DNA from: Bacillota bacterium
Lineage (GTDB): Bacteria > Bacillota > Sulfobacillia > UBA8153
Assembly (NCBI GenBank): GCA_007130145.1
Contig: SLSY01000034.1
Coordinates: forward strand, 1-37,961
Reading direction: 5' to 3'
DNA length: 37,961 nt
Position 1 is the stretch's first letter, and the number at the start of each line of letters is the position of its first letter. The position numbers and the translations under genes are program-made. The notes beneath the pieces were generated by a model. It had not been told where the DNA came from. It saw nothing but the letters and a program-made list of their open reading frames with translations, and ran no database searches. Shown in pieces: positions 8,406-20,343 of the stretch.

Positions 8406-9797
8406 TTAATCCGCTGCCGGCGCGTCTTGGCGATTGAGATATTTCTCTACGTGCTCATCGCTGACTCGCTTCAGCTCGTTGCGCGGAATGATTTTCATCA
8501 GGCGCCACCCAATATCGAGAGTCTCCTCAATGGATCGCTCCACATTCTCCCCCTGCCGCACGAATTGCAGTTCAAACTCGTCGGCAAACTTGAAAAAGAG
8601 TCTATCGGCGGGGGTCAGGGCCGCTTCACCCAAAACAACGGCCAACTCCCTGGCTTCCTTCCCCCGGTCGTAAGCATCGGACAGTTGGTTGAGTACGTCA
8701 GCATGATCCTCACGGGTCTTGTCCGGCCCAATACCCTTATCCTTGAGACGAGACAGGGACAGTGATACGTTGATGGCCGGATAGATACCCTTCTTGTGCA
8801 GCTCACGTCCGAGGATTACCTGTCCCTCCGTGATATAACCGGTAAGGTCGGGAATGGGATGGGTCTTATCATCCTCCGGCATGGTCAAGATAGGAATCTG
8901 AGTAATGGAGCCCGGCTTTCCCTGCACGCGCCCGGCGCGTTCGTAAATGGTGGCCAGATCCGTATACATGTATCCTGGGTATCCCCGGCGCCCCGGCACT
9001 TCCTTGCGCGCGGCGGACACTTCTCGCAACGCCTCGCAGTAGTTGGTCATATCGGTCAGAATGACCAACACGTGCATGCCCTTTTCGTAGGCCAGATACT
9101 CGGCGGTGGTCAGAGCCATACGTGGGGTGGCAATGCGCTCGATCACCGGATCATTGGACAGGTTCATGAACAGGACGGCGCGCTCAATGGCCCCCGTGCG
9201 TCTGAAGTCGGTTATGAAATAGTTGGCTTCCTCAAAGGTGATGCCCATGGCCGCAAATACCACGGCAAAAGGCTCGGTCGTGCCCCTCACCTTCGCCTGA
9301 CGGGCAATTTGGGCTGCCATCTGGGAGTGAGGGAGACCACTGCCTGAGAAGATCGGTAGCTTCTGCCCTCTTACTAAGGGGTTCATACAATCGATAGCCG
9401 AGATACCCGTCTGAATGAACTCCGACGGATAGGCACGGGCAAAGGGATTGATGGGGTTGCCGTTAATATCCAGCCGTGTCTCGGCCAAAATGCGCGGACC
9501 CCCATCGATGGGGGTTCCAAAGCCGTCAAAGATGCGCCCCAACATGTCTTCGGACACACCCAACTCGATCACCTTGCCGAGAAAACGGACCTTCGTACGT
9601 CTCATATCAATGCCCGCCGTGCCCTCGAACAGCTGTACGAGCGCTCGCCCGGTGTGAGCCTCGAGGACTTTGCCCCGACGAACCTCGCCTCCGGGTAGTT
9701 CTACTTCCACCAGTTCATCGTACTGGACCGCATCTACTTTATCTACCATCATGAGAGGACCTGCCACCTCACTAATGGTACGGTACTCCTTTAGCAT
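8406..9797 (-). CDS. atpB: V-type ATP synthase subunit B (non-catalytic head)
   Basis: The non-catalytic head subunit of V1, forming the hexamer with A. The 463-aa product has the beta-barrel N terminus ([17 protein letters not shown]) and the nucleotide-binding domain. There the P-loop is replaced by the B-type [10 protein letters not shown]. Other B-type signatures are [38 protein letters not shown], and [30 protein letters not shown] precedes the ATG. It sits 13 nt after atpA, in the order A-B-D typical of bacterial V/A-type operons. Confidence 0.97.
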   Translation of the reverse strand: MLKEYRTISEVAGPLMMVDKVDAVQYDELVEVELPGGEVRRGKVLEAHTGRALVQLFEGTAGIDMRRTKVRFLGKVIELGVSEDMLGRIFDGFGTPIDGGPRILAETRLDINGNPINPFARAYPSEFIQTGISAIDCMNPLVRGQKLPIFSGSGLPHSQMAAQIARQAKVRGTTEPFAVVFAAMGITFEEANYFITDFRRTGAIERAVLFMNLSNDPVIERIATPRMALTTAEYLAYEKGMHVLVILTDMTNYCEALREVSAARKEVPGRRGYPGYMYTDLATIYERAGRVQGKPGSITQIPILTMPEDDKTHPIPDLTGYITEGQVILGRELHKKGIYPAINVSLSLSRLKDKGIGPDKTREDHADVLNQLSDAYDRGKEARELAVVLGEAALTPADRLFFKFADEFELQFVRQGENVERSIEETLDIGWRLMKIIPRNELKRVSDEHVEKYLNRQDAPAAD

Positions 9798-9810
9798 TGT
9801 CTTTCACCTC

Positions 9811-11556
9811 CTAAGCCGGAAACTCGCCAGTGACTTGCTCCGCCAGTTGAGCCAGCTTGCCCAGCTGATCTTCAGGAGCCAAGCGGGCACGGGCGATCTC
9901 ATCTCGCACCGGCAATTCCAGTATCTTATCAATGGATGTCCCTTCATCCAGCCACCGCAGGGCGGAATGATGGAAGGTCAAGATGATCTTGAGTACTTTG
10001 TACTGCTTTTCCATGGAGCAATAGGTATCAATGTCATGGAACGCGCTCTGGTAGAGAAAGTCCTCACGCAAAGACTTGGACGTCTCCAAGATCATGCGCT
10101 GGCGAGCTGACAGGGCATCCAAACCAACCAGTCTCACGATTTCCTGCAGTTCGGACTCCGTCTGTAGAAGCGACATGGCCTCCTGCCTGAGTTCCGGGAA
10201 ATCTTCTCCCGCATTGGTCCGGAAAAACGCATCCAGCGTGTCGGTATAGAGTGAATATGAGGTCAACCAGTTGATGGCCGGAAAGTGCTTTCGCGCCGCC
10301 AACCGGTCATCCAAACCCCAGAAGACCTTAACGACACGAAGGGTGGCCTGGGTTACGGGCTCGGACAAGTCACCACCGGGAGGAGAGACCGCGCCCACAA
10401 TGCTCAAAGTCCCTTCTCTACCTTGCGAACCCGCACAGATGACGCGACCGGCCCTTTCATAGAACTCTGCAGCCCGCGACCCTAGGTAGGCAGGATATCC
10501 CTCTTCGCCCGGCATCTCTTCCAAGCGACCAGAAATCTCGCGCAGCGCCTCGGCCCAGCGGGATGTCGAATCAGCCATGAGGGCAACCTGATAGCCCATA
10601 TCGCGATAATATTCGGCCAGCGTCAACCCGGTGTAGATGGAAGCCTCCCGGGCCGCCACCGGCATGTTGGACGTATTGGCCACCAGGATGGTACGCTCCA
10701 TAAGAGGCTCGCCCGAGCGGGGATCCTTCAGCTCCGGGAACTCCAGCAAAACGTCGGTCATCTCATTTCCTCGTTCGCCGCAACCGATGAAGACGATGAT
10801 CTCAGCATCAGCCCACTTGGACAACTGGTGCTGTACGACCGTCTTGCCCGAACCAAAAGGACCGGGAATGCAAGCGGTTCCCCCTTTGGCTATGGGGAAG
10901 AAGGTATCAATGACCCTCTGCCCGGTGACAAGGGGGTCCTCGGGAGCCAGCCGCTCCTTGATGGGACGGCCCACACGCACGGGCCATCGCTGCAGCATGG
11001 TAACTTCACGGGACTCGCCTTCGACGTCCAACACGGCCACGGTCTCAGTGACCGTATACTCTCCTGCCTTGATGGAACGCACTGTAGCTCCGGGGATGCC
11101 CGGTGGTACCATGACCCGATGCTCAACCAGAATGGTCTCCTGCACCGTACCCAGCACATCACCACTTATCACCGTATCTCCGACCTCAACGGCGGGCTTG
11201 AACTCCCATTTCTTCTCACGATCCAGGCCCGGTACTTCCAAACCACGACCGATAAACTCCCCGGATAGTTCCATCAAGCCACTCAACGGTCGTTGAATGC
11301 CATCATAAATTGAACGCATAAGTCCCGGTCCCAGTTCCACGCTTAGCGGCTGCCCGGTGCTGACCACCGGTTCACCCGGACTTACGCCGGAGGTTTCTTC
11401 GTAAACCTGAATCGATGCGCGATTGCCGCGCATCTCGATCACTTCCCCCAAGAGCCTGCCCTCGCCAACGCGCACCACATCGTACATGCGCACATCGGTC
11501 ATGTTTTCGGCGACGACCAGGGGGCCCGATATTTTGACGATCCTTCCTTCTTGCAT
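9811..11556 (-). CDS. atpA: V-type ATP synthase subunit A (catalytic head)
   Basis: The catalytic head subunit that hydrolyses or makes ATP. At 581 aa it has the length of bacterial V/A-type A subunits. This includes the bulge or non-homologous region (about 95-190) that distinguishes A subunits from F-type beta. The Walker A is GPFGSGKT at 232-239, the catalytic-type Glu lies in [13 protein letters not shown] (about 261), and the Walker B region is [20 protein letters not shown]. The C-terminal helical domain is intact. The ATG directly follows the stop of atpF with no spacer, so coupling is likely. The form is clearly not F-type alpha or beta. Confidence 0.97.
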   Translation of the reverse strand: MQEGRIVKISGPLVVAENMTDVRMYDVVRVGEGRLLGEVIEMRGNRASIQVYEETSGVSPGEPVVSTGQPLSVELGPGLMRSIYDGIQRPLSGLMELSGEFIGRGLEVPGLDREKKWEFKPAVEVGDTVISGDVLGTVQETILVEHRVMVPPGIPGATVRSIKAGEYTVTETVAVLDVEGESREVTMLQRWPVRVGRPIKERLAPEDPLVTGQRVIDTFFPIAKGGTACIPGPFGSGKTVVQHQLSKWADAEIIVFIGCGERGNEMTDVLLEFPELKDPRSGEPLMERTILVANTSNMPVAAREASIYTGLTLAEYYRDMGYQVALMADSTSRWAEALREISGRLEEMPGEEGYPAYLGSRAAEFYERAGRVICAGSQGREGTLSIVGAVSPPGGDLSEPVTQATLRVVKVFWGLDDRLAARKHFPAINWLTSYSLYTDTLDAFFRTNAGEDFPELRQEAMSLLQTESELQEIVRLVGLDALSARQRMILETSKSLREDFLYQSAFHDIDTYCSMEKQYKVLKIILTFHHSALRWLDEGTSIDKILELPVRDEIARARLAPEDQLGKLAQLAEQVTGEFPA

Positions 11557-11883
11557 CTATTTTCCCTCTTCCTTGAACAGGATGTCTACCCCTATGGCCT
11601 TCTCCACGCGAGACTTGAGCCTCGCCATGCCTATGCCACTTGAACCTCGATGGTCGGGAAGAATGGTTACGACAGGACGCGGCGCTTGCGTCAGCTCGTC
11701 CAACTCCGCTTGAATCTCACGCGCCACCGGTTCGGTGATAAACACGATCTCATAGTCCTGTTCTCTCGCGTTCGCCAAGGCCTCCAAGGCGCCCTGGCGA
11801 TCTGTCGCGGGCATAACCGTAATGCCCAGGGCTTTAAAGCCCAAGATCGCATCACGTTGACCGATAAAGGCAATTCTAGACAT
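11557..11883 (-). CDS. atpF: V-type ATP synthase subunit F (stalk, NtpG-type)
   Basis: A small central-stalk subunit that binds D. The 108-aa product starts at ATG 11883 (MSRIAFIGQRDAILGFKALG), which overlaps the end of atpC by 8 bases. The frame is open further upstream, but that part runs through atpC in another frame and is not this family. Typical features are the Rossmann-like beta-strand start, DYEIVFITEPVAREIQAELDE and a C-terminal helix with SRVEKAIGVDIL. Subunit F can modulate ATPase activity in V/A-type enzymes. No strong ribosome site is visible, as expected for a translationally coupled gene. Confidence 0.93.
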   Translation of the reverse strand: MSRIAFIGQRDAILGFKALGITVMPATDRQGALEALANAREQDYEIVFITEPVAREIQAELDELTQAPRPVVTILPDHRGSSGIGMARLKSRVEKAIGVDILFKEEGK

Positions 11884-12904
11884 AGGTATCACGCAGCCTT
11901 TCCCGGATGGCTTCCGTGCTGGCTCCGTTGATTTTCCCGCTGAGCAAGATGCGAACGTTGCGCACATCGTTCTCCTTGGCCCATAAGAAAGCCACAACCG
12001 GCCAGGGGCCCATGGCAACATAGCGCGACGTCTTGAGCATCTTGAGTATGAAATTGTCCGCTTCTCGTTCGACCCGCCCCGGGTCTGCACCGGCACTGCG
12101 AATGAGTTCCTCATAAGGAGACCCCAGAGACGAAGCCACCTCATCGGCAGCTCGGCCCAGAAGCTCTTCCCAGCGATAAGGGGGCAGCTTACCACCCTCA
12201 ACCAGCGCTAAACGGAGAAACTGCAAGCTCTTGCCCAGTTTGTTGGAGCGAAGGAGAATCTTCAAGTTGGCCATTTCTCCCAACGCGACGGCCATCTCGT
12301 GAATCTCAGGGCCCAAGACCTCAGCTTGTTGACGTGAATCTCCCAGCTGATACCGGTCAAGAACCACGTCAATGATCTGGGGATCTCCGGTGGCCTGATA
12401 ACGCTCTTGTGCGTCCCCAACCGCCTGCTGGTAGCTGGCGGGTAGGCGCTCTTGCCATGAGACGAGCACCTCAGGCTCGTGCTCATGAGGCCGGACCTCT
12501 TCAAATGCGTCCAGCTGAGAGCGCAATTGGGACACAGAAACCGTGCCCAGGTCACTGAAGGCTCCTTCATTCGCTGTCTCATGGAGCAGCGCTTCCTTGA
12601 GCAACACTTTCAGATTGTGATAGTCATTGCGAATGCCCAACCAGTAAACCACATCGGGGCTGGGCAAGAAACTGGTCACATAGCTATAGAGTCCGGTCAG
12701 GTGCTCCCCGAGCACACGTTCGAAGTCTTGCAGGGGTTCTTCGGGCAGATCCCACAATTCCCTGACCATCTTCCAGACGTCATCAGCCACTTGCATGTCC
12801 AGCATCCGGTCTATTTCCTGATCACGCAAGAGCCGTGTTTCCAACACCCGAATGCGGGCAACGGCCGCCAAGTAATCTATTTCCTCACGTCTTATTGCGT
12901 CCAT
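11876..12904 (-). CDS. atpC: V-type ATP synthase subunit C (d-like, stalk to ring adaptor)
   Basis: The funnel-shaped adaptor that joins the central stalk to the proteolipid ring. The 342-aa product has the all-helical three-fold repeat of this family, with YWLGIRNDYHNLKVLLKEAL, FLRLALVEGG and FLWAKENDVRNVRILLSGK; the internal I-R-N-D-Y-x-N-L-K and E-N-D-V-R-N-V-R pieces mark the repeats. The start is ATG at 12904 with CAGGAG 8 nt upstream; an in-frame extension to 12940 overlaps atpE and is not conserved. It sits 4 nt after atpE and overlaps atpF by 8 nt. Confidence 0.93.
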   Translation of the reverse strand: MDAIRREEIDYLAAVARIRVLETRLLRDQEIDRMLDMQVADDVWKMVRELWDLPEEPLQDFERVLGEHLTGLYSYVTSFLPSPDVVYWLGIRNDYHNLKVLLKEALLHETANEGAFSDLGTVSVSQLRSQLDAFEEVRPHEHEPEVLVSWQERLPASYQQAVGDAQERYQATGDPQIIDVVLDRYQLGDSRQQAEVLGPEIHEMAVALGEMANLKILLRSNKLGKSLQFLRLALVEGGKLPPYRWEELLGRAADEVASSLGSPYEELIRSAGADPGRVEREADNFILKMLKTSRYVAMGPWPVVAFLWAKENDVRNVRILLSGKINGASTEAIRERLRDTYV

Positions 12905-12908
12905 TAAA

Positions 12909-13514
12909 TCAGCTCCTGTTGCCAAACAGGTAGGCGGCAATCTCGGGTTCCAAGTCTTCGCGCAGGGTCTTTAGGATCGCATCAAATGATGCGTTGACTT
13001 CAAGGTCCTCGCCTCTAAGAATGCACCCGCCGGTAATGGCCACCGAATCCGGGGACAATCCCACCGTGCCCTCCAACCCCTTCTCCTTTAGTTCCTGATT
13101 GAGTCCTTTGAGGAAGTCTGCGGTAATTCGCTGCCGGTCATGGGCATTGACCACAATTTCCTCACTCCCGCGCACAGCGTGAGCGGACACCACCTGTTTG
13201 ATCAGCTGCAAGTAGGTATCATCATCCAGTTGCGATAAGCGCTCCAATGCAGCTTGGAAAGCCTCATCCAGAGCTTCCTGCTTGGCCGCGAGCACGTCTC
13301 GTCGTCCCTGAAGCCTGGCCAGAGTCAGGATGTGACCGGCCTGGGTCTGGGCTTTCTTCTCAGCATCAGACACAATGCTATTGGCTTGTTGCAAGGCGTC
13401 CCTTTGCCCTTCTTCCATAATCTCCGAAGAGCGTGCCTCCGCATCCGCCACGATGCGCTCACCCCGTGCTCTTGCCTCGGCTTCAATCCTGGCAATAATG
13501 TCCTTTAACGCCAT
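12909..13514 (-). CDS. atpE: V-type ATP synthase subunit E (peripheral stalk)
   Basis: The peripheral-stalk subunit that holds the head against the membrane part; it pairs with subunit H. The 201-aa product has an N-terminal coiled coil rich in Ala, Glu, Arg and Lys (about 5-95, ARARGERIVADAEARSSEIM) and a globular C-terminal domain (GCILRGEDLEVNASFDAIL). The start is ATG at 13514 with GGGAG 8 nt upstream; GTG at 13523 is an in-frame alternative. It lies 18 nt after atpK. Confidence 0.93.
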   Translation of the reverse strand: MALKDIIARIEAEARARGERIVADAEARSSEIMEEGQRDALQQANSIVSDAEKKAQTQAGHILTLARLQGRRDVLAAKQEALDEAFQAALERLSQLDDDTYLQLIKQVVSAHAVRGSEEIVVNAHDRQRITADFLKGLNQELKEKGLEGTVGLSPDSVAITGGCILRGEDLEVNASFDAILKTLREDLEPEIAAYLFGNRS

Positions 13515-13532
13515 CGTCAGCACTCCCGCACT

Positions 13533-16049
<2,517 letters not shown>

Positions 16050-16063
<14 letters not shown>

Positions 16064-16376
16064 AGTCGTCCACGATCCTTTCAACGATCACGCTGATGGC
16101 CTTCTCTCTGCCCGCCTGAGCTCCCTGGGCTACCGTCTCCTTATCCTGAGCGGCACGCCGGCGCATTTGGTCCGCTTTTTCGCGCGCATCCTTCTCGGCT
16201 GCTTCTACCATGCGCCCCGCCTGCTCCTGGGCTTGCTTTCGAGCTTCAACCACCAGCTGTCTTGCCTCTTTTTGTGCTTGTGAGATGATGGCATTGGCCT
16301 GCTTCTCGGCTGATTGCACCTGTTCTTGTGCCTGTCGTTCAGCCTCTTTGATCTTGGTCAGTGATGTTATGGACAC
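16050..16376 (-). CDS. V-type ATP synthase subunit H/G (peripheral stalk coiled coil)
   Basis: A small coiled-coil subunit (108 aa) that pairs with subunit E to form the peripheral stalk. Almost the whole product is charged helix rich in Gln, Glu, Ala, Arg and Lys (KEARQLVVEARKQAQEQAG), ending with a short segment (GREKAISVIVERIVDDYG) typical of the H/NtpF family. The GTG start at 16376 lies 5 nt after GGTGAG inside the end of wecB; the genes overlap by 10 nt. It is the first gene of the ATPase block, so the ATPase has no intergenic space of its own for a promoter. Confidence 0.88.
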
Positions 16377-17533
16377 AGATTCTCACCACCCTCATCCATG
16401 GCAATCCAAGGCGTTGGAGGATCATTCCTCCGGCCAAAATGATGGAGGATGCCCTCCACAGTACGACGGGCCGCCGCTCCGTCCCCGTAGGGATTGCGAG
16501 CGCAGGCCATGCTTTGGTAAGCTGTTTTACAAGCCACCAATCTTCTCACGGCGTTGGCAATGCGCACCGGATCTGTACCTACCAGTTGAACGGTACCCGC
16601 TGCCACCGCTTCGGGTCTTTCCGTTTCCTCGCGCGTCAACAGTACAGGAACTCCCAGTGCGGGTGCCTCTTCCTGCAGCCCGCCCGAGTCAGTAATGATA
16701 AGAAATGAGCATTGCATCAGCCGCGCCCATTCAACATAGGATTGTGGTGTTAGCAAACATACCCGCACGGTGCCGGATAAGTGTTTGTGCAACAGATCCT
16801 TCACAGCCGGATTGGGATGCACCGACACAACCAGGCGTACATCCTCATATCCTTCGGCGATATCCACCAGCGCCCGGGCCACCCTCTCCAGCGGAGCTCC
16901 GAAGCTCTCGCGACGGTGAACATCCACCAAGATCATCTTCTCGCGCTCTTGGACTCGGGGCGTTGTGTCGCGGTGCACTGTCCACAAGAGAGCATCGATA
17001 GCCGTGTTACCGGTAACGTAGACGCCCGGACCGGCAATACCTTCTCTCGATAGATTCTCACGGGACACCTCGGTCGGGCAGAAATGGAGATCGCAGACGC
17101 TGTCGGCGACCTTGCGCATGACCTCTTCGGGAAACGGGGCCCACTTGTTGCCGGTGCGCAGTCCTGCTTCCACGTGACCCACACGCAAACGGCAAAAGAA
17201 GGCAGCCAAGGACGCAATCCCCGTAGTCAGTGTATCACCGTGCACCAGCACCAGGTCCGGCTGCTCCGTTTGGAAGATAGGTTGAAGTCCTCCTAGCACC
17301 CGGATCGCCGTCTCACTAAGAGACTGGCGCTCTCTCATTACATCCAGATCATAGTCAGGCACCAAAGAAAAGTGGTTGAGCACCCCATCCAGCATCTCCC
17401 GGTGCTGCGCGGTGACCACCACCCGGCTGTCGATCTCCTCAGCATGGCGACCCAGTTCCATCACCACTGGAGCCATCTTGATCGCTTCGGGCCGGGTACC
17501 AAACACCGTCAAAACCCGCAATCTATCCGACAT
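16367..17533 (-). CDS. wecB: UDP-N-acetylglucosamine 2-epimerase (non-hydrolysing)
   Basis: Interconverts UDP-GlcNAc and UDP-ManNAc, the donor for the second sugar of wall-polymer linkage units (MnaA in Bacillus). The 388-aa GT-B-type enzyme shows VFGTRPEAIKMAPVV at the N terminus, TAQHREMLDG, VLVHGDTLTT, VGHVEAGLRTG, and the C-terminal UDP-binding block ITDSGGLQEEAPALGVP followed by TREETERPEA. The start is ATG at 17533 with GAGGG 8 nt upstream; ATG 17563 is an alternative. It stands between tagO/wecA and the ATPase genes and overlaps atpH by 10 nt. A 103-nt gap with a perfect hairpin precedes it. Confidence 0.96.
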   Translation of the reverse strand: MSDRLRVLTVFGTRPEAIKMAPVVMELGRHAEEIDSRVVVTAQHREMLDGVLNHFSLVPDYDLDVMRERQSLSETAIRVLGGLQPIFQTEQPDLVLVHGDTLTTGIASLAAFFCRLRVGHVEAGLRTGNKWAPFPEEVMRKVADSVCDLHFCPTEVSRENLSREGIAGPGVYVTGNTAIDALLWTVHRDTTPRVQEREKMILVDVHRRESFGAPLERVARALVDIAEGYEDVRLVVSVHPNPAVKDLLHKHLSGTVRVCLLTPQSYVEWARLMQCSFLIITDSGGLQEEAPALGVPVLLTREETERPEAVAAGTVQLVGTDPVRIANAVRRLVACKTAYQSMACARNPYGDGAAARRTVEGILHHFGRRNDPPTPWIAMDEGGENLCP

Positions 17534-17584
17534 CACCACAACCCTCTTTTTCCGATCGCTCATGGCAAAACCCGGATCGCCATC

Positions 17585-17603
17585 CCTGGCAGAATATGCC
17601 AGG
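17585..17603 (-). other. Perfect hairpin in the tagO-wecB gap
   Basis: CCTGGCA-TATTC-TGCCAGG on the minus strand is a 7-bp perfect stem with a 5-nt loop, 52 nt before the wecB start. No T-run follows it, so it is not an ordinary terminator. It lies in the transcript leader or between cistrons and could affect mRNA processing, stability or coupling of wecB and the ATPase genes. Confidence 0.5.
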
Positions 17604-17636
17604 CGCACCGGGTCAAAAAGAACCACCGCTAGAATT

Positions 17637-18665
17637 TCAATGCTTAATGTCTTTCTCCTGCTTGATTTCCAAGATACCTACCTTTTTCCCGATGGCAATC
17701 ATCAATCCAACAACCGTAATCATGAGAAGACCGCCGTGACGCGGGTCCAAAGCAGTCATCAAGGCGGCCGAAGAACCCAAGAGCAAACTACCCATATACA
17801 TACTGATAACCACCTGACGCTGGGTCATCCCCAAACGCAGCAGGCGGTGATGCAAGTGTCCACCGTCAGCCTCGTAAATGGGCCGGCCGTTGGCAGCCCG
17901 GCGCAGCACAGAAAAAAACGCATCGAACATGGGCAAGCCCAAAGCCAAAAAAGGGATGAGCAGGGCAATCGCAGCGGTGCTCTTCAGTGTCCCCTGCATC
18001 GCAATGGCTGCCAGAACATACCCAATGAACATAGAACCGCCATCACCCATGAAAATGCGGGCAGGGTTAAAATTGTAGGGTAAGAAACCCAACGTGCTCC
18101 CACTCAAGGCAGCAGCGGCCAAGGCCACCCCAGGTTGCCCTTGCTGCCAGGCAACATAGAGCAAGGTTAGACCCGCGATAGAAGAGATGCCTGCGGCCAA
18201 ACCATCCAACCCATCAGACAAGTTGACCACGTTAATGACCCCCACTACCCATGCCAGTGTGATGGGAAGAGCCAGCCAGCCCAAAAGAAATAGACCGCCC
18301 AGCGGATTGGTTATGTATCCTACCTGTACTCCACCGAAATACAGCACGGCCGCTCCCACCAACTGTCCCAAGAGCTTGACCCAGGGGCGCAGGGACACAA
18401 CGTCATCGACAATGCCCAAGAGCAAAATGAAAAGACCACCTGATAGAACGGTAAACCAGGGGAAATCGCCTCTTCCGGCCACCAAGACCGCCCCGGCAAA
18501 TCCGGCCGCAATGGCTAAGCCTCCTAGATAGGGCATGGGTTCGCGATGGACACTTCTCTCACCGGGTATGGCCACGGCTCCCGTGCGCAGGGCCAGCCAG
18601 CGACAAGCGGGGGTAGCAAGCAATGCGATGAAAAAAGCTACGATAAAAACCACCAGAGCATCCAT
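17637..18665 (-). CDS. Undecaprenyl-phosphate GlcNAc-1-phosphate transferase (TagO/WecA type)
   Basis: A membrane enzyme that starts wall polymers by moving GlcNAc-1-phosphate from UDP-GlcNAc to undecaprenyl phosphate. The 342-aa product has about ten or eleven membrane helices and the cytoplasmic motifs of the MraY/WecA family: GIVDDVVSLRPWVKLLGQ (D87-D88), VNLSDGLDGLAAG (D151, D154), FMGDGGSMFIG, and the C-terminal DGGHLHHRLLRLG. The HxHHR form marks the WecA/TagO branch, not MraY. The start is ATG at 18665 with GGAG 8 nt upstream. Together with wecB it would supply the GlcNAc-ManNAc linkage unit of teichoic or related polymers. Confidence 0.93.
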   Translation of the reverse strand: MDALVVFIVAFFIALLATPACRWLALRTGAVAIPGERSVHREPMPYLGGLAIAAGFAGAVLVAGRGDFPWFTVLSGGLFILLLGIVDDVVSLRPWVKLLGQLVGAAVLYFGGVQVGYITNPLGGLFLLGWLALPITLAWVVGVINVVNLSDGLDGLAAGISSIAGLTLLYVAWQQGQPGVALAAAALSGSTLGFLPYNFNPARIFMGDGGSMFIGYVLAAIAMQGTLKSTAAIALLIPFLALGLPMFDAFFSVLRRAANGRPIYEADGGHLHHRLLRLGMTQRQVVISMYMGSLLLGSSAALMTALDPRHGGLLMITVVGLMIAIGKKVGILEIKQEKDIKH

Positions 18666-18743
18666 CACGGCCTCTCCCTCCTCTGGGGCAAACCCTCTCC
18701 CATTGTAGTCCACGTCATGAGATTCTGTCAACCAGAAAAAGCC

Positions 18744-19178
18744 TTAGAGCAGCCTCGTTCTTTCAACTCCCGCTTGCTTTAGCATCTCTTGAGCCATCTG
18801 GTCAGGATACTCGTCACGAAAAACAACCCGGCCGATCCCAGCGTTGATGAGCATCTTAGTGCAAAGACTGCACGGCTCGGTGGTAGAGTACAGCGTGGCT
18901 CCCGATACAGCGATACCGTGACGAGCCGCCTGAATCAAGCCGTTTTGCTCCGCATGCAGCCCCCGGCACAACTCCTGACGCTCGCCCGAAGGAATCTTCT
19001 GGCGCGCGCACCCCGTATCCAGGCAATGAGTGAGTCCCGCCGGTGCTCCATTGTAGCCTGTGGCCAGAATATGCTTATCCTTGACCAGAATAGCTCCTAT
19101 CTGCCGGCGCAGGCACGTGGCCCGCCGCGCCACCACCGTTGCTACCTCCATAAAATACTCGTCCCAGCTTGGTCGCAC
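18744..19178 (-). CDS. comEB: dCMP deaminase (ComEB family)
   Basis: A zinc-dependent deaminase converting dCMP to dUMP for dTTP synthesis; named ComEB from its place in a Bacillus competence operon. The 144-aa product has the zinc ligands H75-A-E77 and P102-C-S-L-C106 (PCSLCTKML), the substrate-type GYNGAPAG loop, and the extra Cys/His cluster (HCLDTGCA) typical of dCMP deaminases. The start is GTG at 19178, 7 nt after a perfect AGGAGG (19186-19191), giving [13 protein letters not shown] as in homologues. The frame stays open upstream without conservation. Gaps of 101 nt before and 78 nt after it are larger than in the rest of the block. Confidence 0.95.
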   Translation of the reverse strand: MRPSWDEYFMEVATVVARRATCLRRQIGAILVKDKHILATGYNGAPAGLTHCLDTGCARQKIPSGERQELCRGLHAEQNGLIQAARHGIAVSGATLYSTTEPCSLCTKMLINAGIGRVVFRDEYPDQMAQEMLKQAGVERTRLL

Positions 19179-19279
19179 CCGGTCCCCTCCTCTTCTTGTT
19201 TGCATCTGGATCGAGGGCAAGACCCTTCCACTTGCTGTCCCACCCAAAGCTACCAACAAGCAAAGACGGCTCTGCCCCG

Positions 19280-19873
19280 TCATTCCTCCGGCTTCATAAC
19301 GCACTTACCAAAGCGTTGTTCCACCTCATCGTAGGCATATACAGCCCGGGCCCCCCCAATCAACTTGGGGCGTGTGCGCGCCAATGTAACATGGGCATGG
19401 CCGATGCTCTTGCCCTGAGGCCGAACCGGCACCGCCACCGGTCTCAGGTGCATGCCGATCAGGGTATCGCCAATATCGAGACCAGCGTGGGCTGCTATTG
19501 ACTCCACAACCACCCCGTCAGGCAGGCGCTCCATCAATTCGGTTGCCACCGCACCCCCGGCGCCGCAGATGGGAAGGACGCGCACTTCGGTCAGATCGTA
19601 TTTCTCCATCGCGGCACTGGATATAACCAAAGCCCGGTTCAGATGCTCGCAGCATTGAACTGCCAGAAAGACACCGCTTTCGCCCAGTTCTCCTTCCACT
19701 CCGTCCAGCACAGCTTGGGCCACTTGGGTACTGCCGGCCGAACCAATCCGTTGTCCTTGAATCTCCGAGGTGCTGCAACCAATGACCAGGATCTGCCCGG
19801 CCTTCAAACGCGCCGCTTCCAACAACGTGCGTGTGACCTCACTTACTTGGGCTGTGATGTGCTCCAGATCCAT
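19280..19873 (-). CDS. ywlG: DUF436/TIGR01440 family protein (YwlG)
   Basis: A conserved Firmicutes protein whose function is unknown. The 197-aa length fits the family, and typical segments are seen: [37 protein letters not shown], the glycine-rich [14 protein letters not shown], and a C-terminal GQS/GKS-type stretch ([20 protein letters not shown]) ending with [11 protein letters not shown] at 19873 follows GGGAGG by 6 nt. It is 14 nt downstream of rpiB, which is also its neighbour in B. subtilis. The Cys-Cys pair in QCCEH suggests metal or redox chemistry, but that is only inference. Confidence 0.92.
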   Translation of the reverse strand: MDLEHITAQVSEVTRTLLEAARLKAGQILVIGCSTSEIQGQRIGSAGSTQVAQAVLDGVEGELGESGVFLAVQCCEHLNRALVISSAAMEKYDLTEVRVLPICGAGGAVATELMERLPDGVVVESIAAHAGLDIGDTLIGMHLRPVAVPVRPQGKSIGHAHVTLARTRPKLIGGARAVYAYDEVEQRFGKCVMKPEE

Positions 19874-19887
19874 CGCTAACCTCCCAA

Positions 19888-20343
19888 CTACTTCTTATGG
19901 TAGCGGCTCTCAATATCGGCCAACTGCTCCAGACGACGCGCATGCCGCTCTCCGGCAAACTCGGTGCAAAGCCAAGTATCCACGATGTCCAAAGCCAGAC
20001 CCAAACCGATGACACGGGCTCCGAGCGTCAAGATATTGGCATCATTATGCTCTCGGGAGGCCCGGGCACTGAAGACATCATTACATAACGCAGCCCGCAC
20101 CCCTGGCACCTTGTTGGCCACCATGCACATACCAATGCCGGTCCCGCATACCAAGATGCCCCGGTCATACTCGCCCCGGGCCACACCCTCAGCCACATCT
20201 AGAGCCAGAGGAGGATAATCCACCGACTCCTCGCCTCCAGTGCCCCGATCAAACACGATATGAGGTCCGTCACCAAGATGTGCCTTGATCGCTTCCTTCA
20301 TCTGATAGCCACCATGGTCACTGCCCAGGGCAATCTTCATCAT
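19888..20343 (-). CDS. rpiB: Ribose-5-phosphate isomerase B family (RpiB)
   Basis: Interconverts ribose 5-phosphate and ribulose 5-phosphate in the pentose phosphate pathway; the same fold also handles allose or galactose phosphates. The 151-aa product has GSDHGGYQMKEAI, the DYPPLA segment, the active-site Cys in VCGTGIGMCMVANK, and REHNDANILTLGARV. The start is set at ATG 20343; ATG 20349 and 20340 are in frame, and GAGG lies 6 nt before 20343. The gene begins inside the end of ywlE (26-nt overlap), so coupling is likely. With the transaldolase at the right end of the window it gives two pentose phosphate steps. Confidence 0.95.
   Translation of the reverse strand: MMKIALGSDHGGYQMKEAIKAHLGDGPHIVFDRGTGGEESVDYPPLALDVAEGVARGEYDRGILVCGTGIGMCMVANKVPGVRAALCNDVFSARASREHNDANILTLGARVIGLGLALDIVDTWLCTEFAGERHARRLEQLADIESRYHKK

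Noticed and set aside
10637-11296. Long plus-strand frame opposite atpA (219 codons)
   Set aside because: It lies entirely within the conserved atpA gene, has no ribosome site and has low-complexity Ser/Thr/Pro composition.
11884-12201. Upstream in-frame extension of atpF
   Set aside because: It runs through atpC in another frame. The family start is MSRIAFIGQ at 11883.
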